NCBI GenBank assembly: GCA_016081115.2
Contig: CM071936.1
Span: 87,535,943 to 87,599,942, forward strand
From: Rehmannia glutinosa
Taxonomy: Eukaryota; Streptophyta; Magnoliopsida; Lamiales; Orobanchaceae
Direction of reading: 5' to 3'
Length of the DNA: 64,000 nucleotides
A model generated the notes under the pieces. It did not search any database and was not told where the DNA came from. It was given only the letters and a program-made list of their open reading frames with translations. Below are positions 35,011 through 46,434 of this stretch, piece by piece (position 1 is the first letter of the stretch; each line of letters opens with the position of its first letter). The translations under genes and the position numbers were made by a program.

Positions 35011-36370
35011 TCATCCATAGGACTTGGGCACAACAACACGTTTGCCATGCCTATGTATTCTCGTGTTTGTAGAGGTGGCTATTGAATTTTGCTTCTTGCT
35101 AAACCAGAAATCAAAGATGTTTCCTAAAGCATTTGACATGTGCCTGAAGTGCTCTTCCGGTCCACTCGCATCCAAAGATAGTCGAATCGAATAGCCAATT
35201 AGCTTGAATCCACCTTCCTTTGGATACCATAGGCCTACTTCTTGGCTTCCTTTCAAGTATCTCAATATTCTCTTATTTCTTTGTCATATGGCTCTCTTTT
35301 GGAGCAGATTGAAATCTTGCACATACACCTATAGCAAAGGTGATGTCCGGCCTGCTTGCCGTGAGATAGAGCAATGATCCAATAAGTGCTCAGATCTTGT
35401 TTGATCTACTGTGCTTGCCATCCGCATCCATGTCCATTTTGACTAATGTATTCATTGGTATTTTTACGAAGACTTCTCCTCCATACCAAACTTCTTCATT
35501 AAATCTCCGGTGTATTTTGTTTGACTTATGAAGGTTCCATCTTTCATTGTTTCACTTGGAGTCCAAGGAAAAATGTCACTCTCCCATCATGCTCATTTCA
35601 AATTTACTTTGCATGAGGTTTGAAAACTTTTCACATGACTCTTTGTTTGTGGATCCAAAAATGATGTCATCCACATATATTTGAACAAGCAAGATACTCT
35701 TTTTGTCTTGAATTTCGAAAAGTGTTCTATCTACCTTTCCTTTTGTGAATCCATTTTCGGTTAGGAATTGTGACAAAGTATCATACCATGCTCCTGGGTG
35801 CCTGTTTCAATCCATATAGAGCTTTCTTGAGTTTGTATACCTTATCTCCAAGAGTCTTCTCGCTCAAATCCGGAGGTTGTTCAACATACACTTCTTCTTC
35901 CAATAAACCATTTAGGAATGCACTTTTTACATCCATCCGATATACAATGAAATCCTTGTGAGTCGCATAAGCAAGAAACATCCTTATAGCTTCCAATCTT
36001 GCTACAGGGCAAATGTTTCATCAAAATCTATCCCTTCTTCTTGGCAATATCCTTTGGCTACTAGTCTTGCTTTGTTTCTTACCCGTAACCTTCCTCGTTC
36101 ATCTTATTTCTCGAACACCCATTTGGTGCCAATAACATTTTGATGTATGGGTCTTTGCACTAATTCCCATACTTTATTTCTTTCAAACTGATTCAACTCT
36201 TCTTGCATAGCTTGAATCCAATGTGTGTCGTCCAAAGCTTGTGACACGTCTTTGGGCTCTATTTGCGAGATGAAGCATGTGAACATGGCTTCTTGTTGAG
36301 TTCTCGATCTTGTTTTGACACCTTCTCTTATATCTCCAATGACAAGTTCTCGTGGATGATCTCTCACCAT
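35011..36370 (-). pseudogene. pol: Nested copia reverse transcriptase and RNase H
   Basis: Four frame pieces in order on the minus strand. 36104-36370: ALDDTHWIQAMQEELNQFER and VWELVQRPIHQNVIGTKWVF, the start of the copia RT domain (RVT_2). 35781-35996: YRMDVKSAFLNGLLEEEVYV and KLKKALYGLKQAPR. 35576-35776: ILLVQIYVDDIIFGSTNKE, with the catalytic YVDD at 35666-35677. 35011-35265: MRYLKGSQEVGLWYPKEGGF and FSKKQNSIATSTN, the RNase H part. The first catalytic Asp (MDVKSAF) and YVDD are both present, but the pieces are separated by frameshifts and stops. The YVDDIIFGSTN form is common in SIRE/Maximus elements. Confidence 0.92.
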
Positions 36371-37073
36371 CTTACATCAGGTTGGAGTAAGTTAGCCGGA
36401 TTGATTGATCGACGGTTTGTGTTCGTGGGTCGCCTCTCTCGTAATCACTTAGCCGCAAATTTTCCATTTGTTTTTGAGATTCGACTATCTCATCTTCTTT
36501 CAATTGATAATTCGACTTCCAAACTTCAAAGGGACTCTTTCAGTATGGTTGGATGATTCAAATTTTATCGGTGACTCTTCAATGTCTTCTCCATTTACAT
36601 TTGGCTCATCGAATACCACATGAATGGATTCTTCGCAATCATAGTTCTTTTGTTGAGTACTCAGTAGGCTTTGCTTTCGGTGAGTATCCTAAGAAGATAC
36701 CTTCATCGACTTTAGCATCAAAAGCCTTTAGATTGTCTTTGCCATTATTGTGGATGAAGCATTTACATCCAAATATTCAAATATGCAACATTTGGTTTTC
36801 TTCCAGTCCGGATCTCATAGGAGTCTTTGTCGGTTGTCCGCTTATCATATATCCTGTTTTGAGTGTAGCAAGTTTGTGTTGATTGCTTGACCCCAAAATC
36901 TTTTTGGTAACCCCTGCTTCACTAACATGGTCCTTGGCCGCTTCTTTGAGGGTTGTTCGCTTCTTTCGCAACTCCATTCTCACATTGCTTTGGAGTCCTT
37001 GCTAGCTGATAGTTCATGACCAATACCATTCTCAATACAATCGAGTTATTATTCCATTGACAAACTCGGTTCC
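36371..37073 (-). pseudogene. Decayed integrase C-terminus and linker of the nested copia element
   Basis: Scattered copia integrase C-terminal words are readable in changing frames: EAGVTKKILGSSNQHKLATL and GYMISGQPTKTPMRSG near 36780-36980. No frame stays open for more than about 70 codons. The region links integrase and RT. Confidence 0.55.
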
Positions 37074-37870
37074 TCATTCCGATCTTATTTTGATAATGGT
37101 TTGACTCTTCTCGTTTTGAATCCTCTTCATCATTTGTGGTAGTTTTTGTAGAGTTTCTTTCTTCTTACACATGAATATTGTCCATGTATATCTTGAGTAG
37201 TCATCTACTACCACCAAGGTGTATTTCTTTCCACTTATATGGTTTGGTTCCATGGGCCAAATAGATCCATATGAAGCGATGCAATATTCTTGTTGAAGAT
37301 GGGCATGTCTTTTCTTTGAATGATGACTTGATTTGTTTTCCCTTCGACATGCGTCACATATACTCTCCTTTTTGTATATCGAGTCCGGAAGTCCTTCCAC
37401 AAGATTACTTCTTGCAAGCTTGTTAATCGTTTTGAAATTTAGGTGACTCGACTTTTTTGTGCCACAACCAACTTGATTCAAGTTGTGCTCTTTGCTAGTA
37501 GACAGTCTTTGGGTGTTGCGGTTGACCAATCCACGACATACATATTCTTCTCGTTTACATCCTTGCAAAGACAACTTCATTTGATTCAATATCCTTGATT
37601 TGGCATACACCCATGTTGAATCCAACATTGTAACCCTTGTCACAGAGTTGATCGATGCTCGATAAGTTGAAGTTGAGTCCTTCAACATATGCAACATCCG
37701 TGATTTCTAATCCATTCCTCTTGATGGATCCAATGCCTCTTATTTCACCAGGAGCTTCATTTCCTCCAAATATGACTTTTGCTCCTTTAACTTCCTGAAT
37801 TTTGACAGATTTTTCTTATTTCTGTCATATATGTCCGGGAACGACCACTATCCATGTACCAGGTTCCTTG
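37074..37870 (-). pseudogene. pol: Nested copia protease end and integrase
   Basis: The minus strand reads WYMDSGRSRTYMT near 37840-37860, the copia protease active site (DSG). It is followed by the GAG-pre-integrase segment (HLNFKTINKLARSNLVEGLP and ICDACRR near 37380-37450, the zinc-binding Cys pair) and the integrase core opening HMDLFGPWNQ and YTLVVVDDYSRYTWTIFM, with the two core Asp residues. Frames change several times. The third catalytic residue (Glu) is not readable. Confidence 0.88.
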
Positions 37871-38899
37871 GCACTCAATCGTACCTTGAACCCGCAATCA
37901 AGGAAATTAAGTTTTAGGTACCCATTCTTGTCCGGGTCGAGAGGTTAGAATTGTAAGATGATCCAACCAACCTATAGCCAAATGATTTGACTCTAAGGGG
38001 TTGCCATCTATCGATGCCATAATCATAATTAATCCTGGCAAATTGCTTGGGGATTCTAGGTTCATACAACTGTCTCTTTTGTCGTCGTATGCCCGCATAT
38101 GTGTTTTAGCAATTGCCTTCCTTGGGTAATTGTGGTGTCTTTGAGTGTAGTGCCTAGGTGCATATGTGTCTTTGATGAAAGCTCTTATACTTTTGGAATG
38201 GTCTTTTTGAGTTCTAGGCCTTTGCCATTTGGGCTTATATTCCATAAGTCTATCCGATAGTTCACATTATTCCAATCACTTGGCTTGGATATTTTCTACC
38301 ATTCCCATCATATGTATTTCTCTTATAGATTTTCTGGGGTTTTTGGTAGCTCTCCTTCTTCTTTACAGAGTATTTTTCGCTCGGAGTTTGCCGAGGAACT
38401 GTTGAATCTCTTCTCACTGCCCTATCGCAGCACTCAATCGGGTTGTTTTCCTTTTCCTTTATAACCAAGGCCGCTTTGCTTGTTATTGTGTTTTGGAGTG
38501 AATGTGTGTGCAACATTTAGAGTTTTGGATTTTTCGGACTCTTCATGGCTTGAAGATCCTTTTTCCAAAATTACTTTTGAGGTTTGACATAGCGCAGAGG
38601 AATTAAATCCCCAGGCCCTGTCTTGTCTCCACATTCTCTTTGACTCAAAATAAGATCATCCAATGATTTAGATGCCTTAGTGAATGAGGCAATAACATTC
38701 TTGAGGTCATTCTCCTCTTTTCTATAGCGGCAATTTTCGCTATTAATTTAGCATTTTCAAAGCCTTTAAACTTTCATTCTCATCACTATTTAACTTAGAG
38801 TACTAACCTCCTTAGTCGACTTTGAGTTTTGACTCTTGAGTATTTGTTTTCCTCATTCAATAGTGTGTGTGTGAGGATTTAATGTGTTCAAAATCTTTC

Positions 38900-40229
38900 A
38901 TCATTTTGCCTAATGAATCATAAAGATCGGTGGGTGATGAAGTGTGTGTGTCAGCGCTCACTATCATTCGAGTCCGAGTTTGATGAGTTAGAGTGTACCT
39001 CATCTTCTTGGTCGAGTTGATCTTGTTCTTTGGCCATCAAGCGGATCAGGGCTTCTTCTTCGTAGTCACTTGAGTAGTCAGTTTCACGCTCTCTCAATCA
39101 TTCTCTTCTTGACTTAGTCTGCCTCAAATCTCTGCACCCATCATTGCTTTTTTTTTTTCTTGTCTTCTTCTTTCTCTCAAGACCTTTCTTTCTTCTTCAT
39201 TTCTCGTATTTGTTGACTACAGGATATGGGCGATCAATGGCATAGTGATCTGGTTGTCTACAGTTCCAAAGATAGATATTCAACCTTTTGATAGCTCTTT
39301 CCATTCTTGGATTGTCGCCCTTTGATATTCACCCTTTTGATAACTGTTCTCTTGGTTGGCCTATCTTCCTTTGACTTGGAGGAGCCGAGTGTCTTCCGGA
39401 AGATTCACCCTTTCCTCTCTTGTAGTTCTTATTGAAGAACTTGTTGAACCTCTTAACCATCGGGCTATTTCTTCCGGATCAATGACTTTTTGACCTCGGC
39501 TCTCTTCCCATCTTTAACAATTAGAGCAAAATTTGTTTTGGGTACAAATTGTCTCTTCCTGGTCTTTTCTTCTCGGCTCAAACTCGTAGGCTTTGAGGTC
39601 CGAGAATAATTCATGGTTGGATGTCTTTGATAGGTCCATGGAATGTCTCGTTCCATGACCTTCATTTCCCATTCACCGAAGACTTTTTAGGATCTTCATA
39701 CACATTTCCTTCGTGTATATTCCTTTCCAAGTGCAGACATACTCATTTGTGATTTTCGTGAACCGAGCATCCGGTTGATCCAGGTTTTCTCCCGAGATCA
39801 TTTTGAAGTTCTCAAATTTCTCACCGCCACTAATAATTTGTTTTCTTTGATTTGCTCGAGCCTTCACAAATTAATGTCACTTGTCCTGCATTTCTTTAGC
39901 CGTTTTGCATGATTTGACTTTATTGAACATGGCTTTGTCAAGGTTTTGTAAAGGATGTCCTTGGCTACATTGTCCAGGTTATATCTTTTTTGTCATCATT
40001 TGTCCATTCAGTTCTTGGTTTTTCAACCATGATCGTCCGGGAGCAACATCCTCTTCTCCTTCACCAGACTCTTCTTACTTGTATTCACCTTTAAGATTTG
40101 CAGTGGCCCATCTTCTATTACTATCCACATCTCATCATGTAATGCCGATAGATGAGCCCGCATACGAATTTTCCAATCATCAAATTCTTCAATTGTGAAC
40201 ATAGGGATGCGTGTCAAATTTGCTTCCAT
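38900..40229 (-). pseudogene. gag: Nested copia gag
   Basis: The start is ATG at 40229 (MEANLTRIPMFTIEEFDDWK), then IRMRAHLSALHDEMWIVIED. This is the UBN2-type gag opening of copia elements. A stop at 40023 and several frame changes follow; SGGEKFENFKMISGENLDQP lies near 39780-39830. A zinc knuckle relic WNCRQPDHYAIDRPYP is at about 39225-39272 with the first and last Cys lost. Down to 38900 the sequence is the acidic, Glu/Ser-rich gag tail. Confidence 0.85.
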
Positions 40230-40342
40230 GATAATAACTTTTAATGATAAAAAGAGTTTTGAAAGTTTAAGTACTAAAGCGAGACTTTGAAAAGTTTGGA
40301 GATCTAGTTCAAGAACGGTGCGGAGGGTTCAATGAACCAACC

Positions 40343-40354
40343 GCTCCGATACCA
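40343..40354 (-). other. Primer binding site of the nested copia element
   Basis: The minus strand reads TGGTATCGGAGC two bases after the 5' LTR end CCTACA. It matches initiator tRNA-Met complement except for CGG where most elements have CAG. Confidence 0.8.
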
Positions 40355-40356
40355 CT

Positions 40357-41917
40357 TGTAGGTCCCAAGGGGTGTAAGTGTAAGGTTTAGAAGGGGGTTG
40401 AATAAACCTTACCAAATTTTCGATTTAGTCCTTTTAAATATACTGAGTTGATACTACACATTTGTGTCCTTGATGGACATGATCAATTTAGTCAATCAAG
40501 AGTTAGTCTCTCAACGGACTCAATGTTTGTTGATGGAATAACTTAGTTGTTGGCTCTAAATTAACTCAATTGTGGTTTTGTTTTCAACAAAGACTTAACA
40601 CCCTTAAGTTTGATTAAGCAAGAATTTAGTGCTTGGTTTAGTACTTAAATTATCAAGTGGATAGCAAATTTATCGCAGATATAAAAAGGTTAAGATCACG
40701 CAGGAATTAAAGTCTTTGAAATGTAAATGACACAATGAAATTTTTATAGAGGTTCGAAGATGGGGTAATTCTTCTACTCCTCTCTTCTCCAACTCCCGGA
40801 GGAATCCACTAGGTAATGATCAATATACAAAGTGGTAAGTCCGGATACAAGTCTTGATCACACACGGTGACTTGATCCTTTGGGACTCGATGACGCCTTG
40901 ATCACTGGTGGCTTCTCGTGACGACTACCTTCTTGCAGGCGGTGCCTTGCTACTACTGCTCACTCACTTGCTCAAGCTCTTTGGATTTGATCACGAAGCC
41001 CTCCAAAAGCTTAAGACTTGGTTCGATCTTGAACCTTCCTACAATCCTTCGTGGAATGTAGACCCCTTTGATTTTTGTATTTTCCTCTTCAACCGATTGA
41101 AGTTATCTTTCCTTCACAAGGTGAGTGTTGGATTGATGTTCTTCGTAGTGTAGGCTTGAGGATTGAGAATGTTTGATTTTCTAATAATTGCTTGAACGTT
41201 TTTAGTTCGTGTCCGTGACTTGTGTCGCTTGTCACTTGTGTCACACATTCTCAAACAAACTCCTCGGCCTTTTATAGTGATCTTTCAAAAATTTGCCCGT
41301 TGAAGAGATAGGCTTATTTTTTAAAGTCACTTGCGATCGTTGGCTTGTCTTGTTGCGATCCTTGGAATTGCCATTTCCTCGTATGAATTGTTCTTTTACC
41401 TTTCGGAGTTCGACACGGTGTAGTGCTTCCCATTGGTTCATTCCTTTTGCACGCTTCGGGACCGAGCACTCCGAGAAAGGTGGTATGGAGATATTACTTG
41501 TTTAAGTAAATCTCTTGATTTCTCGGCAACGGATCTTTTGATTATCTCGACTTGACCGCATTTCCTTGCTTTCCCAGGTGACTTGGAGTCATCTTCCAAT
41601 CATTGGATGACTCTTGTCACTTCAACTTGAGACTTGGCTTTTCTCGAGTTGACTCGATTGATACTCCACTGCATCGCATCTCAGCGCTTCTTAGAGTTCC
41701 CGTCTACTCTTCCTTGCCATACTCACTGTGTCTCGTAGCGGAGTCTTCCTTCTAGTCTTGAGTTGTCTTCTTGCATGTTAGGTCGTAGTGGTGACTTAAC
41801 TCAGCTTATCCAGCTCTAATTTTTACAATGCATTTTACAACAAGAATTGGGGTGCCAACTTCCTATTCTAAGTTTTACATGGCATTCATCAAAATCTAAA
41901 CAATAAATTTCCTAACA
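40357..41917 (-). mobile_element. Nested copia 5' LTR
   Basis: A 1561-bp LTR, partner of 27842-29413. It ends CCTAACA at 41917, followed by the TACAC duplication at 41918-41922. Confidence 0.93.
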
Positions 41918-41922
41918 TACAC

Positions 41923-42413
41923 TTCTCAAGTGTTCAGCATGCTCCTCTTTTGTTCTCGAGTAGACCAAGATATCATCGATGAAAACAATAATGAATTTAT
42001 CTAGAAAGTTTTTAAATACCCGATTCATCAGGTCCATGAAAGTAGCCGGGGCATTCGTTAACCTATGGCATCACCAAAAATTCATAGTGTCCATACCTCG
42101 TGCTGAAGGCAGTCTTGGGTATATCATCTTCTTTTATTTTTAACTGATGGTACCCGGATCGCAAGTCGACCTTCGAAAATACTGCTGCACCTTGAAGTTG
42201 ATCAAACAAATCATCGATTCGAGGTAATGGGTATTTGTTCTTAATTGTAACTTTGATTAATTCGCGGTAGTCAATACACAATCTCATCGTACCATCCTTC
42301 TTTCGCACGAACATGACCGGTGCACCCCATGGCGAGAAGCTAGGTCTAATGAAACATTTACCTAGCAACTCCTGCAATTGGATCTTCAATTCTTCCAATT
42401 CAGATGGAGCCAT
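41923..42413 (-). pseudogene. pol: Chromovirus reverse transcriptase, N-terminal half
   Basis: The minus strand reads MAPSELEELKIQLQELLGKC, then FIRPSFSPWGAPVMFVRKKD, GTMRLCIDYRELIKVTIKNK and VDLRSGYHQLKI, in frame to FLVMP at about 42063. There the expected PFGLTN block has lost two bases, so APATFMDLMNRVFKNFLDKF and the catalytic FIDDILVYSRT (41972-41983 for FIDD) are in another frame. The copia insertion lies a few codons after TKEEHAEHL. Confidence 0.93.
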
Positions 42414-42596
42414 GCGGTATGGAGCTTTATAGATTGGAGACGTTCATGGAAGTAGGTCAATAACAAACTCGATCTCACAGACGGGTGGTAATCCAGGAAG
42501 ATCATTTAGAAATACATTGGGATATTCTCTTACTATTGGAACTTCATCAAGGGTTGGTTGGTGTTTTTCATCGATGCTCATGACACTTACTAAATA

Positions 42597-43000
42597 TCAT
42601 TCACAACCAGCGTCTAGTAAACGCCATGCCTTTAGTGCTAATATCGTTGGAAATCTTAAGCGGGTCGTGATTCCAACAAGAATAAATAAATCTTTTCCCG
42701 GGGGTCGGAATGTTACTGTCTTTTTCCGACAATCGATTGTAGCACCATGCTTCGACAACCAATCCATGCCCAAAATGATATCGTAGTCATTCATGGTTAA
42801 CATAATTAGATCGACATAATGCTCTCTATTCTTGATTGGAATAGCACAAGCTTTCAAAATTTGATTTGTTTGTTTTGAATCTCCTGAGGGAATTGTTACA
42901 TTGTAACCCACTTCCGCAACATCAGGTGTCCTACCCAGTCTTCTCACATGCTCAGTGGATGCAAATGAATGTGACGCTCCCGAATCAAATATAGTACGAA
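42597..43000 (-). pseudogene. Chromovirus aspartic protease
   Basis: The catalytic block IFDSGASHSFASTEH is read on the minus strand at about 42955-42990. It is followed in frame by RRLGRTPDVAEVGYNVTIPS, LIMLTMNDYDIILGMDWLSK and GATIDCRKKTVTF, and ends at 42597. The DSGAS motif and the second 'DYDIILGMDWL' block are the standard parts of Ty3 proteases. The frame is open across the domain; only the link to gag and RT is broken. Confidence 0.9.
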
Positions 43001-43107
43001 TGTTGGGGTGTCAAAGATAAGAATTTTACCTATAACCACTAACGAGTTCGCCTTTGCGTCTGCTCTGGTGATAGTAAATGCTCTGGCTGGCACATTCTTT
43101 TTTTCCT

Positions 43108-43686
43108 GTAAGGTTCAGCCTATTTGGGCATGCCCTAGCAAAATTTCCTGGCATCCCACACGTAAAACATCTTCTGTTATCTACCATGCAGCTTCCAGTA
43201 TGTTGAGTCTTGCACCGAGGGCAAAAAGGTAGTGTTATAGGTGCCTTGCCTTGATCAACTCTTCAGCGCTTAACTTGTTCCCATTGTTGTTGTCCTTGAC
43301 GTGGTTGAAAGTTTGATTTCTGATGCTGAACTTGGAAAACTCTCTTCTTCTGGGACCCTGTTGTACCGGAACATATTCTCTAGAGTTTGCAACTAATCTT
43401 CAACTGCTGTTGGATCTGCTGCATCGTCAAAGATTGGTGGATTTAGCTTTCGGAACCTTTCCCTCACTATATCAACTTGATCTATCCTTTGGTGTGTTTG
43501 ATTCATTTCTGCTCTTTGTTCTCCAGCTATATCACTCTGATGGATGAGTTGTTTTATTTGTTTAGATTAACGCTGGATAAGCTCCGTAAGTCGATTTATA
43601 ACATTGTCTCGATCACCCATTGGTATAGGTGTCTCCCCTCCTTGATTTCTATCCCCACCACTACTCTCACCTCTAGTTCTCACCAT
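43108..43686 (-). pseudogene. gag: Chromovirus gag, internally deleted
   Basis: The start is ATG at 43686 (MVRTRGESSGGDRNQGG). An Ala/Glu-rich region with RKLNPPIFDDAADPTAVED follows, which is the normal entry into the Ty3 gag capsid domain. Soon after MFRYNRVPEEES the capsid domain breaks off and the sequence passes to a Ser/Thr-rich linker and the zinc knuckle CFTCGMPGNFARAC (43128-43169). The total of 580 bp is roughly half of what a Tekay gag usually needs, so most of the capsid is deleted. Stops occur after ELIQR and after AVED. Confidence 0.85.
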
Positions 43687-43849
43687 ACTATCTTAGGGGA
43701 AATCTAATAACACATGGCCAATATAATTTCATGAAACATAAAATGCATCGATAATAAATTAAAACTTACATGGCATTCGCTAGCCCACAAGTTTTGAGTT
43801 CATGTACATGGATAGTCTGAGAACCGCGCAGTAGGGCTCGATACCACTC

Positions 43850-46429
43850 TGTGACGCCCACCCCTATTGCTACTATTAGAAAGTAATAAATAGCACAACT
43901 CGACCACAAAGTCTGTTTAAAACGAGTAAATTTTTTTTCTTTTCGTGTGTTTAAATTTTAATAACAGACGATCAACGAAACACGATGACTAGATATACAA
44001 ACCCAAAACTCAAACCAGCACGATATTTACATACTTTACAATACAGTTTAAAAAAAGATAAACAATACGAGTTCCTTCATAAACACAACAGAAGCAAAAT
44101 CAACATGAACCCAAAAACAAGTCCGACAGGTCGTCATCCATATCCATGATCCTCAAAACCTGACGAAGCTCCAGCATTGCCCAGTAAGCTAACAGGATCA
44201 GGTATTGTCATGCTCACTTGCAATGCATGAACTACATGAGCTAAAGCTCAGCAAGTAAAAATCATGCATGTCCAAAGAATAGTGATGCTTTTCCAACATG
44301 TAATGCTCGCTTGTAAAATCCTTGGATCAAAACACTTTTCTCAAATCATTTTCTTTCATTTGGGCCCCTGACCCAACTACTAAGACCAGGAAAAGAGCTC
44401 GCACCACAAAGAATAATCAAATGGTCAATAATATCGGTATGAATCTACGTGTGGACCATCCTCCCGCTGCCCTTGACCAAGGGTCCCCTGCGCGTCCTTG
44501 TGTCCGCCAAGAAGTATCCCACCCGCAGGTCATACACATGTACTCACAAATGGACCATCCTCTTGTGACCCACCGAGAGCCCATCTCCCATCTAGCTCTG
44601 TGTTCACCAGGAAGTATCCCACTTGCTATACCTAAAATATATCATAAGCACGCCCAGCGTGCGTGCCTGCGCACTAGCGTTGGTCAAGCAAATATCTATT
44701 TTCATCCCGAAAATATTTTTGTGCATGCGAACATTCTCTTGTAATATGCATGCACATGCAAATCTTGTGAATGGCATGTTCAATGGCTCACCAAGCACCA
44801 TATTGCAACATCATACAAGCCAATTATGCAAAGATATAATATCCACGTATATTCCACAAGATACCACAAATCACATATAATACAATCAATTCAAACAATA
44901 CTATGTTCATGCATTACGATTGCGAGATGGATTTTTACTTACCTTTCACCTTGGGATATCTATTGAAAATTAGTTAAATGTCTCTTCTCCCTAACCTTAG
45001 GTATAAGATAACTGTAACAATGCAAGATATGAATATCTCTTTAATCATCAATTTTATTGATCGAAATGTCATAAATTCCCTTAAGTCTTTAAATATTAAC
45101 AAAGTGATAGAGCCTAGTCAAATCCCCAGGCATCTTGATTTCTCATCTTTAAAATGCCCACTTCAATGATATATTATTATAACTCTTGTATTGATACCTA
45201 GATATTACACATCATTCAAACTATACTTCTATTAAGATTAATACGGTTCTTAATGTAAGTAAGAGCATGTCTTAATTCTAATATCTAATTGAAACACGAA
45301 AACTATAATACATATATAAATTTTACTGTATAATCTAAAGTAGCAAGAAGAATTAAAATCAATTAACAAATTAATCGAGAACCTGGATTTTTTTTTTCCA
45401 CAGATGTCGGCATAAAATCAAACACTAGATTCATATAACAGTAATAGCTAGAATCATAATTCGATTAGTTTAAAACTAACCATTAACATCCTAATTAGCT
45501 AACCGTTCATTTAATTTATACAGCCTGATCAAGCCCTCTTAATTCTAAATCATAAATAGAAATAGACAATTAAAACAATAAAGAAGAGTTACCTGATATA
45601 CTAGTTAAAATTCATGGAATAATCACCCATTTGAATCACACAAAACCGTCCTTTTATTTTATTTTTTCCGGTATGCACGCGTTGTTAGCTCTCTGTCTCT
45701 ATTGCCTTCCTTAGCTCGTGGGTTTTCTCTCTGCTGAGTGTGTGCTATGTTGTGTGATTTTTCAAAAGTCAAGTTATATTTATCAACCTATTGATTAGTC
45801 TAAGGCGGTGGAAGTGTTTGATATACTTTAATATATTTATTACATGAGTGATTCTAAGTTATAAGTGAATTAACTTAGATGCATATATATATAGTATATA
45901 TATATTCATTACCTATATGTCAGCCTATAAGTTATATGGGTGTTTGAACTTACTAACATATACATATATATAATGGTTCGTACATATAAAAAAAATATCC
46001 TCTATTTCTTATACTCACTTACATATATTAGTTATATTTAATAATATATAAATATTAGTTTTGTTTTGTTACATATTTAAGTTAGACTTAATATCTCACT
46101 CTATTTCATGTATCATATTAATTATTAATTAATTAATTTTTGTTCGCATTGTAGGTATCCCGATACACACATTGCTGCCAGCTTTCACCCTTAATTTACC
46201 ACGTGTAATATTATAACTCTTTGAATAGCTACCACATGTAACTTAATAGCTATCTTCTAGTAGTCCGACAACTAAATATCATATAAGGGTTCTAAAATTG
46301 GTGAAATTTATCATGCCATATAAAATGATATAAATGATGAAAACACCAATGCCATGTAAGCAACAATAAACAACATATAATGCATGAACTATATTGGCCT
46401 AGTGAGTAGTGAGAGGCTCGGGTATTACA
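43850..46429 (-). mobile_element. Chromovirus 5' LTR
   Basis: A 2580-bp LTR, partner of 22926-25570, 66 bp shorter because of a deletion at about 43980. It is followed by TTTTT at 46430-46434. Confidence 0.95.
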
Positions 46430-46434
46430 TTTTT

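Larger units (their letters stand above)
27842..41917 (-). mobile_element. Ty1/copia retrotransposon (SIRE/Maximus-like) nested in the chromovirus RT
   Basis: LTRs at 27842-29413 and 40357-41917, minus-strand ends TGTTAGGAAA and GGGACCTACA, with a perfect 5-bp TACAC duplication on each side. A tRNA-iMet-type primer site (TGGTATCGGAGC, minus strand 40343-40354) and a purine tract AAAAAGGGGGAAAT (29414-29427) mark the internal region. Order on the minus strand: gag with zinc knuckle, protease, integrase, RT with YVDD, RNase H, and a 3' accessory ORF before the 3' LTR. The extra 3' ORF and the 14-kb size fit SIRE/Maximus. All reading frames are heavily broken. Confidence 0.93.
22926..46429 (-). 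mobile_element. Ty3/gypsy chromovirus (Tekay/Del type), split by a nested copia element
   Basis: Two near-identical LTRs (22926-25570 and 43850-46429) in the same orientation bound the element, which reads on the minus strand: 5' LTR start TGTAATACCCGAGCC at 46429, 3' LTR end at 22926. A primer site TGGTATCGAGCCC lies next to the 5' LTR on the minus strand (43835-43847), and a polypurine tract AAGGAGGGGAGGA lies next to the 3' LTR (25571-25584). Gag, protease, RT, RNase H, integrase and a chromodomain follow in the Ty3 order. The element is 23.5 kb only because it contains a 14-kb nested copia element. Every gene has frameshifts or deletions. Confidence 0.93.
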
